Source of the DNA: Paenibacillus faecalis
Lineage (GTDB): Bacteria; Bacillota; Bacilli; Paenibacillales; Paenibacillaceae
Assembly (NCBI RefSeq): GCF_900289175.1
Contig: NZ_LT985747.1
Coordinates: forward strand, 4,180,269 to 4,244,268
DNA length: 64,000 nt
Reading direction: 5' to 3'
The notes beneath the pieces are model-generated. The model was not told where the DNA came from. It saw nothing but the letters and a program-made list of their open reading frames with translations, and searched no databases. This document shows, piece after piece, positions 16,223-25,492 of the stretch (positions are counted from its first letter, which is position 1; every line of letters starts with the position of its first letter). The position numbers were made by a program, and so were the translations under genes.

Positions 16223-16929
16223 TCCTCTTCCCCTGCAAAATGTAAATAAGCTTCCTCTAGCGTCGCTTTTCCGCTAAGCCCCACTATTTCTTGAATTGTA
16301 CCGCCTGCGACCGTCTGACCTTCTCGTAAAATCAACAACCGGTCACAAAGTGCCTCCACTTCATCCATATAGTGAGAAGTGAGCACAATGGACAGACCGC
16401 TCTCCTTCATCTTGAGCAGCTGCTTCCACAACATTCTGCGCGCCTTCGTATCGAGTCCTGTTGTTAACTCGTCCAAAAAAACTAGCTCCGGATTCGGCAG
16501 CAGTGCCAACAGTACGGCAAGACGCTGCTTTTCACCGCCAGATAGCGACTTGACGAGCTGTTTTTTCTTTTCCTGTAAACCAAAGGAAATCAGCAGCGGT
16601 TCAAGTTCTTGGGTTTCTTTATATAGAGCACGCCACTGAATGCACGCTTCCTCGACTGTAATGCGATCCTGAAAATTCGTTTCCTGAAATTGAACACCGA
16701 CTTTTTCAAACACTTTCTTTCGTTCAGCAATAGGTGATTTCCCAAGTATGGACAGCTCTTTAAACTCACTTTTCTCCATGCCTAAAATCGCTGCTATGCT
16801 GGAGGATTTGCCGGCACCGTTCGCGCCAAGCAGTCCGAACACCTCACCTTTTCCAACATGAAAGCTTAAATCCCTAACTGCAACTTTTTCCCCGTATCGT
16901 ACCGATAAATTTTTGACACTTAAAGTCAT
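16213..16929 (-). CDS. ABC transporter ATPase (drug/ABC-2 exporter type)
   Basis: 238 residues from the ATG at 16929, six bases after GAGGTG. The GTG inside that site is the alternative start. It has a single ATPase domain: Walker A GANGAGKSS near 36-44, Q-loop VQFQETNF, signature KSLSGGEKQR near 128-137, Walker B LVFLDELTTGLD, H-loop TSHYMDE. The Walker B glutamate is followed by Leu rather than Pro (DEL, not DEP), common in this exporter group. It is the first gene of the operon driven from the promoter at 16964-16994. Confidence 0.9.
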   Translation of the reverse strand: MTLSVKNLSVRYGEKVAVRDLSFHVGKGEVFGLLGANGAGKSSSIAAILGMEKSEFKELSILGKSPIAERKKVFEKVGVQFQETNFQDRITVEEACIQWRALYKETQELEPLLISFGLQEKKKQLVKSLSGGEKQRLAVLLALLPNPELVFLDELTTGLDTKARRMLWKQLLKMKESGLSIVLTSHYMDEVEALCDRLLILREGQTVAGGTIQEIVGLSGKATLEEAYLHFAGEEEWG

Positions 16930-16963
16930 CTCTATCACCTCGCTTTTCGTTCAATCGCTTCAC

Positions 16964-16994
16964 ACTATATCAAATGAGGCATAGGGTGGTGTAA
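16964..16994 (-). promoter_or_regulatory. Promoter with 19-bp spacer upstream of the ABC-2/MerR operon
   Basis: On the reverse strand TTACAC (16994-16989) and TATAGT (16969-16964) are separated by 19 bases. MerR-family activators act on promoters with 19-20 bp spacers, and the operon encodes a MerR-type regulator. No clear dyad is visible in the spacer. Confidence 0.5.
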
Positions 16995-17026
16995 TATTGG
17001 AGGGTTCACATAAAATTTTCTTACTA

Positions 17027-17101
17027 TAAAAAAAAGCCCTCTGACCCACAGCGCTTGAATTCAATCATCTGAACTCTGTATTCGCTGCCCGGCCATGAGG
17101 G
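17027..17101 (-). terminator. Terminator of the LysR-family gene
   Basis: GCCCTCTGACCCACAGCG (17036-17053) pairs imperfectly with CGCTGCCCGGCCATGAGGG (17083-17101). The A-run at 17027-17035 supplies the T-tail on the reverse strand. Confidence 0.7.
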
Positions 17102-17113
17102 AAAAGGTTCTCT

Positions 17114-18013
17114 TCAAAGCGATCGCTCGTTATTTTGCTGTAAATGCTCAAAATAGTCGATGACGAAGCTGAAAAATTGCTGTGCCGCTTTCGATAAATA
17201 ATGTTTTCGTGACCAGGTAATGCCCATTCTATACTGACATTCCATATCCTTTATCTTTAATCGATGGGGCAAAAATTGAGCTCTTTTCTTCCAGGCAAGC
17301 TCGGGGACAAAGCATATGCCCAGCCCTTGTTTAATCAGTAGCACAATGGCATCCGGCTCGTCCACCTCCATGATGTATTTTGGTGTAAATCCCGCTTCAT
17401 GACAGTAACCTTCCATCAGGCTACGGAACCAGTATTCCGAACCCAATCCTAAAAAGGGCTCATCCTTAAGGTCGCTCATTCGTACTTCGCTTTGACCAGC
17501 TAACCGATGATTTTCCGGAACTACAACATAGATTTCCTCAGTTCGTAGTAAGCGCCATTCCAAATCAGAACCTTCGATCGGCCCTGTAATGCTTAGATCA
17601 ATTTCGCCTTCTTCGAGCATTTTCTTGACAACCGTCGGCGGCTGTAATACCTGCCGGAAATGTATGTTCGGATACTTCCTTAAAAAGGCCCCTAGCAAAT
17701 CAGGTAAAATGCTGGTGATCGATGTCGCTATCTTCACACTGCCTTCGCTCATTCCAGCCATATCGTGTATTTTCTTCTCTCCATCCTCCAATTCGCGAAA
17801 TGCGCGTGTTACATGCTCCAAAAAAACTTTGCCAAACGAGTTCAGCCGGATATTGCGCCCTTGGCGGTCAAACAAAGGCACACCTACGTCTTCTTCCAAG
17901 CGTGCAATCGTTTTACTAAGTGAAGGCTGGGTCACATTTAACATCTGTGCTGCTTTGGTAATATGCTCCATTTCTGCAACCGCCTGAAAATATTTAAGCT
18001 GCAACAATTCCAT
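17114..18013 (-). CDS. LysR-family transcriptional regulator
   Basis: 299 residues from the ATG at 18013, seven bases after GAGGTGAG. A GTG within that site is the alternative start. Residues 1-60 are the LysR winged helix-turn-helix (HITKAAQMLNVTQPSLSKTI, then FDRQGR). Residues about 90-290 are the two-lobed ligand-binding domain. It is divergent from the dehydrogenase pair at 18147-20652 with a 133-base gap that holds a candidate operator. It therefore probably activates that operon in response to an aromatic or related carbonyl compound; the ligand is inferred only. Confidence 0.88.
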   Translation of the reverse strand: MELLQLKYFQAVAEMEHITKAAQMLNVTQPSLSKTIARLEEDVGVPLFDRQGRNIRLNSFGKVFLEHVTRAFRELEDGEKKIHDMAGMSEGSVKIATSITSILPDLLGAFLRKYPNIHFRQVLQPPTVVKKMLEEGEIDLSITGPIEGSDLEWRLLRTEEIYVVVPENHRLAGQSEVRMSDLKDEPFLGLGSEYWFRSLMEGYCHEAGFTPKYIMEVDEPDAIVLLIKQGLGICFVPELAWKKRAQFLPHRLKIKDMECQYRMGITWSRKHYLSKAAQQFFSFVIDYFEHLQQNNERSL

Positions 18014-18056
18014 GGAAACTCTCACCTCGCAATTAATAGATTTAAATTTATAATAT

Positions 18057-18103
18057 CATAAATTAATATACATTATACTTTATGAATGGGTCCGGGGTAT
18101 AAT
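18057..18103 (+). promoter_or_regulatory. Candidate LysR operator and promoter of the dehydrogenase operon
   Basis: CATAAA (18057-18062) and TTTATG (18079-18084) form an inverted repeat in a very AT-rich segment. TATAAT at 18098-18103 is a good -10 element without a good -35, as expected for a promoter needing an activator. The repeat ends just upstream of the expected polymerase contacts. Confidence 0.45.
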
Positions 18104-18146
18104 AACATCGAATCATCAACTTACAAAAAAATAGGAGCTGATAAAA

Positions 18147-19187
18147 TTGAAGGCAGCTGTTCTGGAAGCATTTAATGAACCACTGGTTATTAAACAAGTC
18201 GAGTATCCGAAGTTGCAGCCAGATGGCGTTATCTTGAAATTGGAAGCTACCGGTGTTTGTCGCAGTGACTTGCATGGTTGGAGTGGACATCTTCCAGTCA
18301 AGGGCTTGCCGCATATTCTCGGCCATGAGATGAGCGGTGTCGTTGAAGAGGTCGGTAAAGATATCCGCAATTTTAAAAAAGGCGATCGCGTCATTGTTCC
18401 TTTTAGCCAAGGTGACGGTACTTGCCCATATTGCCAATCAGGCCATAACAATATTTGCGAAGATATGCGATTGGTCGGGTTTCATTTTGACGGCGGATTC
18501 GCTGAATATATTCACATTCCAGATGCAGATTTCAACCTTCTTCATCTGCCAGAAAATATCGATTTTGTAACTGCAAGCGCGATGGGATGCCGCTTTATGA
18601 CCGCTTTTCATGGGGTTGTTTCCCGAGGTAACATCCGTCCTGGAGAATGGGTTTCCGTTTATGGCTCAGGAGGCGTAGGCTTGTCTGCCATACAAATCGC
18701 ATCGGCTGCAGGGGCTAACGTCATCGCTGTCGACATTGCCGACGACAAGCTTGAATTTGCGAAGCAAATGGGAGCTGTCGCTACGGTTAACAGCAAGGAA
18801 ACAAACGCACCGGAAGCGATTAAAGAAATTACAAAGGGCGGCGCCAATTTTTCCATTGACGCACTAGGGATTAATGACACCTTCTTGAACTCAATCCTTA
18901 GTCTGAATAAACACGGCCGTCATCTGCAACTGGGCATGAGCTCTAATCCGAACGGTGGAATGACACCGCTTCCAATCAATCTCATATTGCTTAACGAGCT
19001 GACGCTTGTAGGCTCTGTAGGAATGCCTGTCCCTGAATTCCGCCAAATGCTTCAAATGGTGGAAAGAGGGAAAATAGACCCTGGAAAACTGGTTACAAAG
19101 CAGATTGCACTGGATGATATTAACGAAGCGTTTGAAGATATGACGAAATATTCTGGATTTGGCGTTTCTGTCATTACAAAGTTTTAG
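18147..19187 (+). CDS. Zinc-dependent alcohol dehydrogenase
   Basis: 346 residues from a TTG at 18147, nine bases after TAGGAG. It is a medium-chain dehydrogenase. Catalytic zinc ligands are C38 (GVCRSD) and H60-E61 (LGHE); the NAD site is YGSGGVG near 171-177 with an acidic residue after the next strand (VDIADDK), favouring NAD. The structural zinc site keeps C93, C96 and C104, but the usual first Cys is Asp (D90), a substitution seen in some family members. It forms an operon with the aldehyde dehydrogenase 11 bases downstream, suggesting stepwise oxidation of an alcohol to an acid. The substrate may be an aromatic alcohol, judged by the partner. Confidence 0.88.
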   Translation: MKAAVLEAFNEPLVIKQVEYPKLQPDGVILKLEATGVCRSDLHGWSGHLPVKGLPHILGHEMSGVVEEVGKDIRNFKKGDRVIVPFSQGDGTCPYCQSGHNNICEDMRLVGFHFDGGFAEYIHIPDADFNLLHLPENIDFVTASAMGCRFMTAFHGVVSRGNIRPGEWVSVYGSGGVGLSAIQIASAAGANVIAVDIADDKLEFAKQMGAVATVNSKETNAPEAIKEITKGGANFSIDALGINDTFLNSILSLNKHGRHLQLGMSSNPNGGMTPLPINLILLNELTLVGSVGMPVPEFRQMLQMVERGKIDPGKLVTKQIALDDINEAFEDMTKYSGFGVSVITKF

Positions 19188-19197
19188 GGGGAATCTT

Positions 19198-20652
19198 ATG
19201 AGTGACAAATACTCGAAGCTGTATATCAACGGGATTTGGCGTGATGGTTCGAGTGAAACAATATACGATAATGTAAACCCTTACAACAATGAGGTTATCG
19301 CGAGCATAAAACTTGCAAATCAGAACGACATTGACGAAGCGTATGAATCGGCCAAGCAGGCCCAGAAAAATTGGGCCAAAACTCCGGCGGAAGAGAAGAA
19401 GAAAGTGTTTCACCGCGCTGTTGAATTGATGCAGGAAAGAAAAGATGAGCTTGTCAAAGCAATGGTGAAGGAAGCGGGCTGCTCCGTCATTAAAGCTTCT
19501 ACGGAAGTGATGGTCTCCATAAGAATTATCGATGATGCTGTGAAATTTATCGATCGAATGGACAGCCCTCAAGTATTTCCTTCTCAGGTTCCAGGAAAGG
19601 AAAACCGGGTATATCGCCATCCTGCCGGCGTGGTTGGACTGATCGCACCTTTTAACTTTCCTTTGGTATCTGCAATTCGATGCCTGGCAGTTGCCATCGC
19701 GGTGGGTGATGCCGTTGTACTCAAACCGGACTCTCAAACGTATATTTCGGGAGGACCGATGATCGCTGATATTTTCGAGGAGGCCGGTCTGCCCAATGGA
19801 GTGCTGAATGTTGTTGCATTTGATCCCGCAGAAGTTGGAGATTATCTAGTGGAGCATCCGGTTCCGCGAATTATCTCTTTCACAGGCTCTACCACGGTTG
19901 GGCGACATATCGGTGAGCTATGCGGCAGACATTTGAAACGAGCATCGCTTGAGCTCGGTGGAAATAACCCCTTCATCGTGTTGGAGGATGCCAATCTGGA
20001 GCAAGCGGTCGATGCGGCTATTTTCAGTAAATTCTTCAATTCGGGACAAATATGTGTATGTACAAATCGATTCTTTGTCCATCGCAAACATTATGACGAG
20101 TTTATAGAACGTTTTGTAGAGCGTGCCAAAGAGCTCCCATATGGAAATCCATCTGATCCAAAAGTCGTCATCGGCCCGCTTATTAATGAAAAACAGGTTC
20201 AAAAAGTACTGGATATTGTGGAAACGGCAAAACAGGAAGGCGCACGTCTTGTGCTGGAAGGACAGCGAGATGGCAATGTAGTCACTCCATTCGTATTCGC
20301 AGACGTAAACCAACAATCGAAGCTTGCGCAAACCGAAATTTTCGGTCCTATCGCTACCATCATTCCGTTTGATACGGAAGAAGAAGTACTTGAATGGGCA
20401 AACAATACCGAATATGGTCTATCCGGTGCCATATTTACCCAAAATCTAGAAAATGGAGTTACCCTTTCTCGTCTGATCGAGAGCGGAATGACACATATCA
20501 ATGATTCAACGGTAGCCTTCGATGTGAATGCGCCATTTGGTGGTGAAAAGGCATCCGGTATCGGCCACTATGGTGGAGACTACGGTTTTGAAGAGATGAC
20601 AACAACCAAATGGATATCGGTACAAAGCGAGCCAAATAGATATCCGTTTTAA
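19198..20652 (+). CDS. Aldehyde dehydrogenase, benzaldehyde/vanillin dehydrogenase-like
   Basis: 484 residues from the ATG at 19198, after an AGGGGG site. All catalytic features are present: N153 in PFNFP, E252 in LELGGNNP and nucleophile C286 in GQICVCTN. Overall pattern and the C-terminal ISVQ..NRYPF ending resemble Bacillus subtilis YfmT (vanillin dehydrogenase) and benzaldehyde dehydrogenases, as recalled rather than searched. The enzyme would oxidise the aldehyde made by the preceding dehydrogenase with NAD(P). A bidirectional terminator follows. The specific aldehyde cannot be deduced from sequence. Confidence 0.88.
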   Translation: MSDKYSKLYINGIWRDGSSETIYDNVNPYNNEVIASIKLANQNDIDEAYESAKQAQKNWAKTPAEEKKKVFHRAVELMQERKDELVKAMVKEAGCSVIKASTEVMVSIRIIDDAVKFIDRMDSPQVFPSQVPGKENRVYRHPAGVVGLIAPFNFPLVSAIRCLAVAIAVGDAVVLKPDSQTYISGGPMIADIFEEAGLPNGVLNVVAFDPAEVGDYLVEHPVPRIISFTGSTTVGRHIGELCGRHLKRASLELGGNNPFIVLEDANLEQAVDAAIFSKFFNSGQICVCTNRFFVHRKHYDEFIERFVERAKELPYGNPSDPKVVIGPLINEKQVQKVLDIVETAKQEGARLVLEGQRDGNVVTPFVFADVNQQSKLAQTEIFGPIATIIPFDTEEEVLEWANNTEYGLSGAIFTQNLENGVTLSRLIESGMTHINDSTVAFDVNAPFGGEKASGIGHYGGDYGFEEMTTTKWISVQSEPNRYPF

Positions 20653-20711
20653 ACAATAATTTGCTTAGCATAGTAGACGGATGTTCTCGTCTTTATATAG
20701 GCTAGCATTGG

Positions 20712-20770
20712 CGAAAAAAATCAACCAGCGTGCTCTCCGAACTTCATCGGATGCGCGGCTGGTTGATTTC
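20712..20770. terminator. Bidirectional terminator between convergent operons
   Basis: AAATCAACCAGC (20718-20729) pairs with GCTGGTTGATTT (20758-20769), with an inner CCGA/TCGG pair. It separates the aldehyde dehydrogenase gene from the convergent peptide-binding protein gene. Confidence 0.8.
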
Positions 20771-20804
20771 ATTTATAAAATGATTTGCAAGCTCTGGCTA
20801 TTTT

Positions 20805-22445
20805 CTAAGGTTCAATCGATACACCATGCAGCTGCATAATGCCGTTCGGATGTCTCCAGTACCCCTTCACTTTGTCGCTGACACCATCCAAGTATTCCTG
20901 GTGATGAATGTACAGCATCGGAGCGAGCTCGACAAGCTTTTCCTGTACCTGCTTATATATGGCCAATCGTTTCTCCGGATCGTTCTCTTTACGTCCGTCG
21001 TCCAACAGTTTATCCAGCTCCGGGTCTTTCGTAAAGGTTCGGTTGCCCGGCTCCCCAGCATTTTTAGAATGATACAACAGATATAGTCCATAATCAGCGT
21101 CAGCGGTTACCGTAGACCAGCCAAGCACAAACATATCATGCTTGCCCGCGGCTGTCTCGGCCAAATAAGCGCCCCACTCCATCACTTCGATTTTGACGTC
21201 TACATTCAGCTCTTTCAGCTTCGACTGCACATATTCCGCAGCCTTGATCCGCTCCGCATTATCATTCGTCCAAATCGTCGTGGAGAAACCATTCTCATAT
21301 CCTGCCTCTTTCAGCAGTTCTTTCGCTTTCTCCATATTATGCTCAATCGGCTTAACCGAAGCATCATAGCCATTGACGTTTGGAGCTAGCGGACCGACGG
21401 CAGGGATGCCCGTTCCCTCATAAATTCCAGAAATGATTTCATCTTTGTTGATTGCCATAGACAAAGCTTGACGTACACGGACGTCGTCAAAAGGCTTCTT
21501 CTCCATATTGAACCCGATATAAGACAGACTTAGCGAGGCCTGACGATTCAGATACGCACCATCCAGACTCTCTACACGGCTGAGGCTGCTTGGCGAGACA
21601 GGTTCAATAATATGCGCATATCCCGTTTCCAGCTCAGCAATCCGTGTGCCATCCTCACTGACAACCTTAAAGGTTACACTGTCTAATTTCGCCTTTTCTC
21701 CCCAGTAATCATCGTTGCGAACAAGCTTCACTTCCTGCCCTGGATTCCAGTTATCCAGCTTGAACACGCCAGTACCTGCCGGATTTTGGCTTAGGTATGC
21801 TCCTGCCTTTTCCCCAGCTTTTACTTTTTCGTAGTCCTGCTTAATAGCTTCGGCACTAACCATGCCCACTCCGGAATGAGCCAGATGAGCGAGGAGCGGC
21901 GAGAACGGATAGGCTGTAATAATCTGCACGGTATGCTCGTCAATCACCTTAACCTCTTTAATCATATCTACCAATGCCGCACGCGGAGAAGCTACCTCTG
22001 GGTCCAGCATCCGGTCAATATTCGCTTTGACCACCTCCGCATTGAAAGCCGAACCATCAGTGAATTTTAAGCCCTGGCGCAGCTTGAATTCCCAAGTAAC
22101 ATCATCCACCGCTTTCCAGCTCTCGGCCAGCCCTGGTTGAATGTTAAGATCCTTATCATGCTGAACGAGTGTGTCATAGATGTGGGTCGTCATGACACTG
22201 GTCTGCTGATCTGTCGACATATGCGGGTCCATCGAAGGAGGATCAGACAGCCAGGCGACAACAAGATCTTGCTCCCCTCCTTCAGCTGGCGGCTTTTCTT
22301 CACCTCCCGGCGCTTGAACATTACCGTTGTTTTCTTTTGGCGGCTTGTTCCCCCCGTTACTGCCTCCGCTGCAAGCCGACACGAACAACATCACCAAGAT
22401 GACTAAAAGCGGAAAAAGCCACCTTAATCTTTTGCTAGCATCCAT
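20805..22445 (-). CDS. Oligopeptide/nickel-type ABC substrate-binding lipoprotein
   Basis: 546 residues from the ATG at 22445; the codon before it is TTG, which has better spacing to GGGGAG, so either may start. Lipobox LFVSAC with Cys 25, then a Gly/Asn/Pro-rich linker. The mature part has the SBP_bac_5 pattern: VVAWLSDPPSMDPHMS, then TWEFKLRQGLKFTDGSAFNAEDV-type segments near 110-130, and WGAYLAE near 435. It is divergently transcribed from the permease and ATPase genes at 22582-26496. The likely cargo is a peptide, but the family also takes glutathione, metal chelates or opines. Confidence 0.9.
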   Translation of the reverse strand: MDASKRLRWLFPLLVILVMLFVSACSGGSNGGNKPPKENNGNVQAPGGEEKPPAEGGEQDLVVAWLSDPPSMDPHMSTDQQTSVMTTHIYDTLVQHDKDLNIQPGLAESWKAVDDVTWEFKLRQGLKFTDGSAFNAEVVKANIDRMLDPEVASPRAALVDMIKEVKVIDEHTVQIITAYPFSPLLAHLAHSGVGMVSAEAIKQDYEKVKAGEKAGAYLSQNPAGTGVFKLDNWNPGQEVKLVRNDDYWGEKAKLDSVTFKVVSEDGTRIAELETGYAHIIEPVSPSSLSRVESLDGAYLNRQASLSLSYIGFNMEKKPFDDVRVRQALSMAINKDEIISGIYEGTGIPAVGPLAPNVNGYDASVKPIEHNMEKAKELLKEAGYENGFSTTIWTNDNAERIKAAEYVQSKLKELNVDVKIEVMEWGAYLAETAAGKHDMFVLGWSTVTADADYGLYLLYHSKNAGEPGNRTFTKDPELDKLLDDGRKENDPEKRLAIYKQVQEKLVELAPMLYIHHQEYLDGVSDKVKGYWRHPNGIMQLHGVSIEP

Positions 22446-22581
22446 CAATAGAGCACTCCCCTTCGTAACGAAAAATTTAAAATATTTTATCCGTACTTAA
22501 CATATATTTGAGTAATTCATATTTATACTAGAAATCTCTATTTAAACTTCGGTCAATTATTTGGAGAAAGGGTGATCGCCA

Positions 22582-23475
22582 TTGCGTAATCAGACGGCAG
22601 CAGTAACAGCGGAAACAGGACAAAGCAGGGCTCGGCAACGAAGATGGAAATCTTTTTACACCCAGCTGCAAAAAAATAAGGCGGCTCTGTTTGGAGGCTA
22701 CTTCCTTATCTTTATCATCATCGTCTCGATCATCGGTCCCTTCCTTACACGCCACGATCCGGCTATCGTCGATTATTCTGCCAAACTGCTAAAGCCTTCA
22801 GCCGAGCACTGGTTCGGCACAGATCATAATGGAAGGGATATATTCACACGCATCATTCACGGCATGCCGCTTACATTGTCCGTCGGCTTCGCCTCGGTTC
22901 TGATCGGAGCGCTGTTCGGCATCATCCTCGGTGTTGTCTCCGGTTATTATGGCGGCAAAATCGATTCTGTCATCATGCGGATCACGGATATCATGCTTGC
23001 TTTTCCAGGGCTATTACTGGCACTGGCTATTGTAAGCGTTCTCGGAAAGAGCTTGTTCAACGTCATTATCGCTGTCAGTATTTTTTCCATTCCGACGTTT
23101 GCCCGGATTGTTCGAGGATCAACGCTTGCCGTGCGCAAACTAGAATACATCGACGCCATGCGCTCACTTGGGGCAAGCGACAACCGGATCATATTCAAGC
23201 ATGTTTTACCGAACATTATGTCCCCGATTATCGTTCAGTCCACCCTCCGTATTGCGGTTGCCATTCTGACAGCCAGCGGTCTTTCCTTCCTTGGACTTGG
23301 AGCGCAGCCGCCGGCACCGGAATGGGGAGCGATGCTCAATGACGGCCGGAACTATATAACAGAGCACCCGCATATCGCCCTTTTTCCCGGCCTTTCCATC
23401 GTTCTGGTTGTGGTTGCCTTTAACCTGCTGGGTGACGGTTTGCGGGACGTACTCGATCCGAAATCGAAAAAATAG
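22582..23475 (+). CDS. Oligopeptide-type ABC permease (DppC-like)
   Basis: 297 residues from a TTG at 22582 preceded by AAGGGTGAT. An N-terminal cytoplasmic stretch of about 35 residues and a first helix (OppC_N region) are followed by five helices of the permease domain, with the EAA-type loop near 190-210 (MRSLGASDNRIIFKHVLPN). HWFGTDHNGRDIFTRI near 73 is characteristic of DppC/OppC. It pairs with the permease at 23522-24445. Here the C-type permease precedes the B-type one, the reverse of the usual order. Confidence 0.9.
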   Translation: MRNQTAAVTAETGQSRARQRRWKSFYTQLQKNKAALFGGYFLIFIIIVSIIGPFLTRHDPAIVDYSAKLLKPSAEHWFGTDHNGRDIFTRIIHGMPLTLSVGFASVLIGALFGIILGVVSGYYGGKIDSVIMRITDIMLAFPGLLLALAIVSVLGKSLFNVIIAVSIFSIPTFARIVRGSTLAVRKLEYIDAMRSLGASDNRIIFKHVLPNIMSPIIVQSTLRIAVAILTASGLSFLGLGAQPPAPEWGAMLNDGRNYITEHPHIALFPGLSIVLVVVAFNLLGDGLRDVLDPKSKK

Positions 23476-23521
23476 CGGTCTTGATTCAGGTTAAAGTCTA
23501 AAGAAAAGGAGTCGGTACAGC

Positions 23522-24445
23522 ATGCTCATGTATACCGTTCGAAGGCTAATTCAAACGATCCCGGTCATCATCGGAGTGACGATTATTGTCTTTCTGCTTA
23601 TGCATCTCATTCCGGGCGATGCAGCGCAGGTCATTGTTGGAGAAGGCGCTCCGAAAGAAAAAGTCGAGCAAATCAGAGAAAGCCTCGGCTTGAACGATCC
23701 ACTTCCCGTACAGTATTGGAACTATGTCAGCCAACTGATCCAAGGTGATTTGGGAGACTCGATTCGCAGCAGCCGCCCGATCGTGGATGAAATTTTCACA
23801 AGTCGTTTCTGGGTGACTGTGGAGCTGGCGCTTTACAGTACGATACTGGCCGTGTTTCTCGGCCTGACCGCTGGCATTATTTCCGCGGTAAAAAGAAACT
23901 CCCCTGCCGATGTCGGTGTTATGCTGATCGCCTTGTTTGGTCTGTCTATGCCGAACTTCTGGCTCGGCCTCATGTTGATTCAATATTTTGCCGTTGATTT
24001 AGGATGGTTTCGGCCCTCCGGCTGGGGAAGCTGGTCGCAGAACGTTCTCCCGGTCATTACGCTCGGCACAGGCGGCGCCGCCATGATTGCAAGAATGACA
24101 CGTTCCAGTATGCTGGAGGTCATCAGCCAGGATTATATCCGTACCGCGAAGGCCAAGGGCGTTCGGGAGCGCGTCGTCATATACAGACATGCTCTGAAGA
24201 ATGCGATGATCCCGGTCATTACCGTTATCGGCCTGGAATTCGGCGGCCTCTTGGGCGGGGCTGTACTGACAGAATCGGTATTTGCGGTAAACGGCATGGG
24301 ACGTTATGTGATTGACTCAATCCGGGCGAGAGACTTTCCGGTCGTTCAGGCTGCGATTCTGATCATCTCCTTAACGTTTGTGCTTGTGAATTTACTGGTA
24401 GATATCTCCTACAAATATTTCAATAAACGAATCGATTTCGATTGA
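23522..24445 (+). CDS. Oligopeptide-type ABC permease (DppB-like)
   Basis: 307 residues from the ATG at 23522, ten bases after AAGGAG. The first helix (YTVRRLIQTIPVIIGVTIIVF) is typical of DppB/OppB. HLIPGD around 29-34, an extracellular segment, then five helices follow, with the EAA loop (YIRTAKAKGVRERVVIYRHALKN split across 200-225). It forms the heterodimeric channel with 22582-23475. The gap to the ATPase gene is 33 bases. Confidence 0.9.
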   Translation: MLMYTVRRLIQTIPVIIGVTIIVFLLMHLIPGDAAQVIVGEGAPKEKVEQIRESLGLNDPLPVQYWNYVSQLIQGDLGDSIRSSRPIVDEIFTSRFWVTVELALYSTILAVFLGLTAGIISAVKRNSPADVGVMLIALFGLSMPNFWLGLMLIQYFAVDLGWFRPSGWGSWSQNVLPVITLGTGGAAMIARMTRSSMLEVISQDYIRTAKAKGVRERVVIYRHALKNAMIPVITVIGLEFGGLLGGAVLTESVFAVNGMGRYVIDSIRARDFPVVQAAILIISLTFVLVNLLVDISYKYFNKRIDFD

Positions 24446-24478
24446 TCATAGAATCGCAAGGGAAAAGGAGTGAGAACG

Positions 24479-25492
24479 ATGAACGCGAAACAATCAGTAC
24501 TGGAAATCAAAAACCTACAGACTTCATTTTTTACAGACAGCGGCGAAGTCAGGGCGGTAGATGGCGTAAGCCTAAGTGTCCGCAAAGGCAAAACACTTGG
24601 CATCGTAGGCGAGTCAGGCTCCGGAAAAAGCATCTTATCTCTATCGATCTTGCGCCTCATCTCAGAGCCGGGCCGCATCATCGGTGGTGAAATGATATAT
24701 AACGGGGAAAATTTACTGAACAAAACGGTGAAGCAGATGCGCAACATCCGTGGAAATCAAATATCGATGATTTTTCAGGAACCGATGACCTCATTAAACC
24801 CTGTCTTTACGATCGGGGACCAGATTGCAGAAGCCTATCAAGTTCATGAAAATATGAGTAAGCGACAGGCAATGGATAAAGCCGTAGAAATGCTGCGTCT
24901 CGTAGGTATTCCTTCCCCAGAAAAAAGAGTGAAGCAATATCCGTTTCAGCTTTCTGGGGGAATGCGCCAGCGGGTTATGATCGCCATGGCTTTGGCCTGC
25001 AATCCCGATCTGCTTATTGCGGATGAACCGACAACCGCACTTGACGTAACGATACAGGCGCAAATTCTGGATCTGATTCGGGAACTGCAGCAGAGGCTGC
25101 ATATGTCGGTTATTTTCATCACCCATGATCTTGGTGTGGTCGCGGAAACCTGTGATGATGTTGCTGTAATGTACTGCGGCAAAGTCGTGGAATTCAGTGA
25201 TGTCCATACGCTGTTCAAGGAACCTAAGCATCCATATACGGTTGGGCTGATGAATTCGCTGCCTCGCCATGACATCGATCAGGAAGAGCTTGAAGCGATC
25301 AAAGGTTCTGTGCCGAGCCCCTATGCCGGACTCACCGGCTGCTGGTTTGCACCGCGCTGCCCTCACGCGCAGGATCTGTGTCGTGAAGCTTTGCCTGAGC
25401 TTACGGAGATTGGCGACAACCATAAAGTACGCTGCTGGATGTACAGTGATCTATGGAATCCAAACCAAACAGAGCCGGAGGTAAACACATGA
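24479..25492 (+). CDS. Oligopeptide-type ABC ATPase (DppD-like)
   Basis: 337 residues from the ATG at 24479 after AAGGAGTGAG; a GTG at 24470 lies within that site. Walker A GESGSGKS near 43-50, signature LSGGMRQRV near 158-166, Walker [15 protein letters not shown]-terminal oligopeptide-transporter extension carries Cys residues in the [15 protein letters not shown] segment (four-Cys pattern, possible Fe-S or metal site). The stop overlaps the next start (ATGA), so translation is coupled to 25489-26496. Confidence 0.92.
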   Translation: MNAKQSVLEIKNLQTSFFTDSGEVRAVDGVSLSVRKGKTLGIVGESGSGKSILSLSILRLISEPGRIIGGEMIYNGENLLNKTVKQMRNIRGNQISMIFQEPMTSLNPVFTIGDQIAEAYQVHENMSKRQAMDKAVEMLRLVGIPSPEKRVKQYPFQLSGGMRQRVMIAMALACNPDLLIADEPTTALDVTIQAQILDLIRELQQRLHMSVIFITHDLGVVAETCDDVAVMYCGKVVEFSDVHTLFKEPKHPYTVGLMNSLPRHDIDQEELEAIKGSVPSPYAGLTGCWFAPRCPHAQDLCREALPELTEIGDNHKVRCWMYSDLWNPNQTEPEVNT

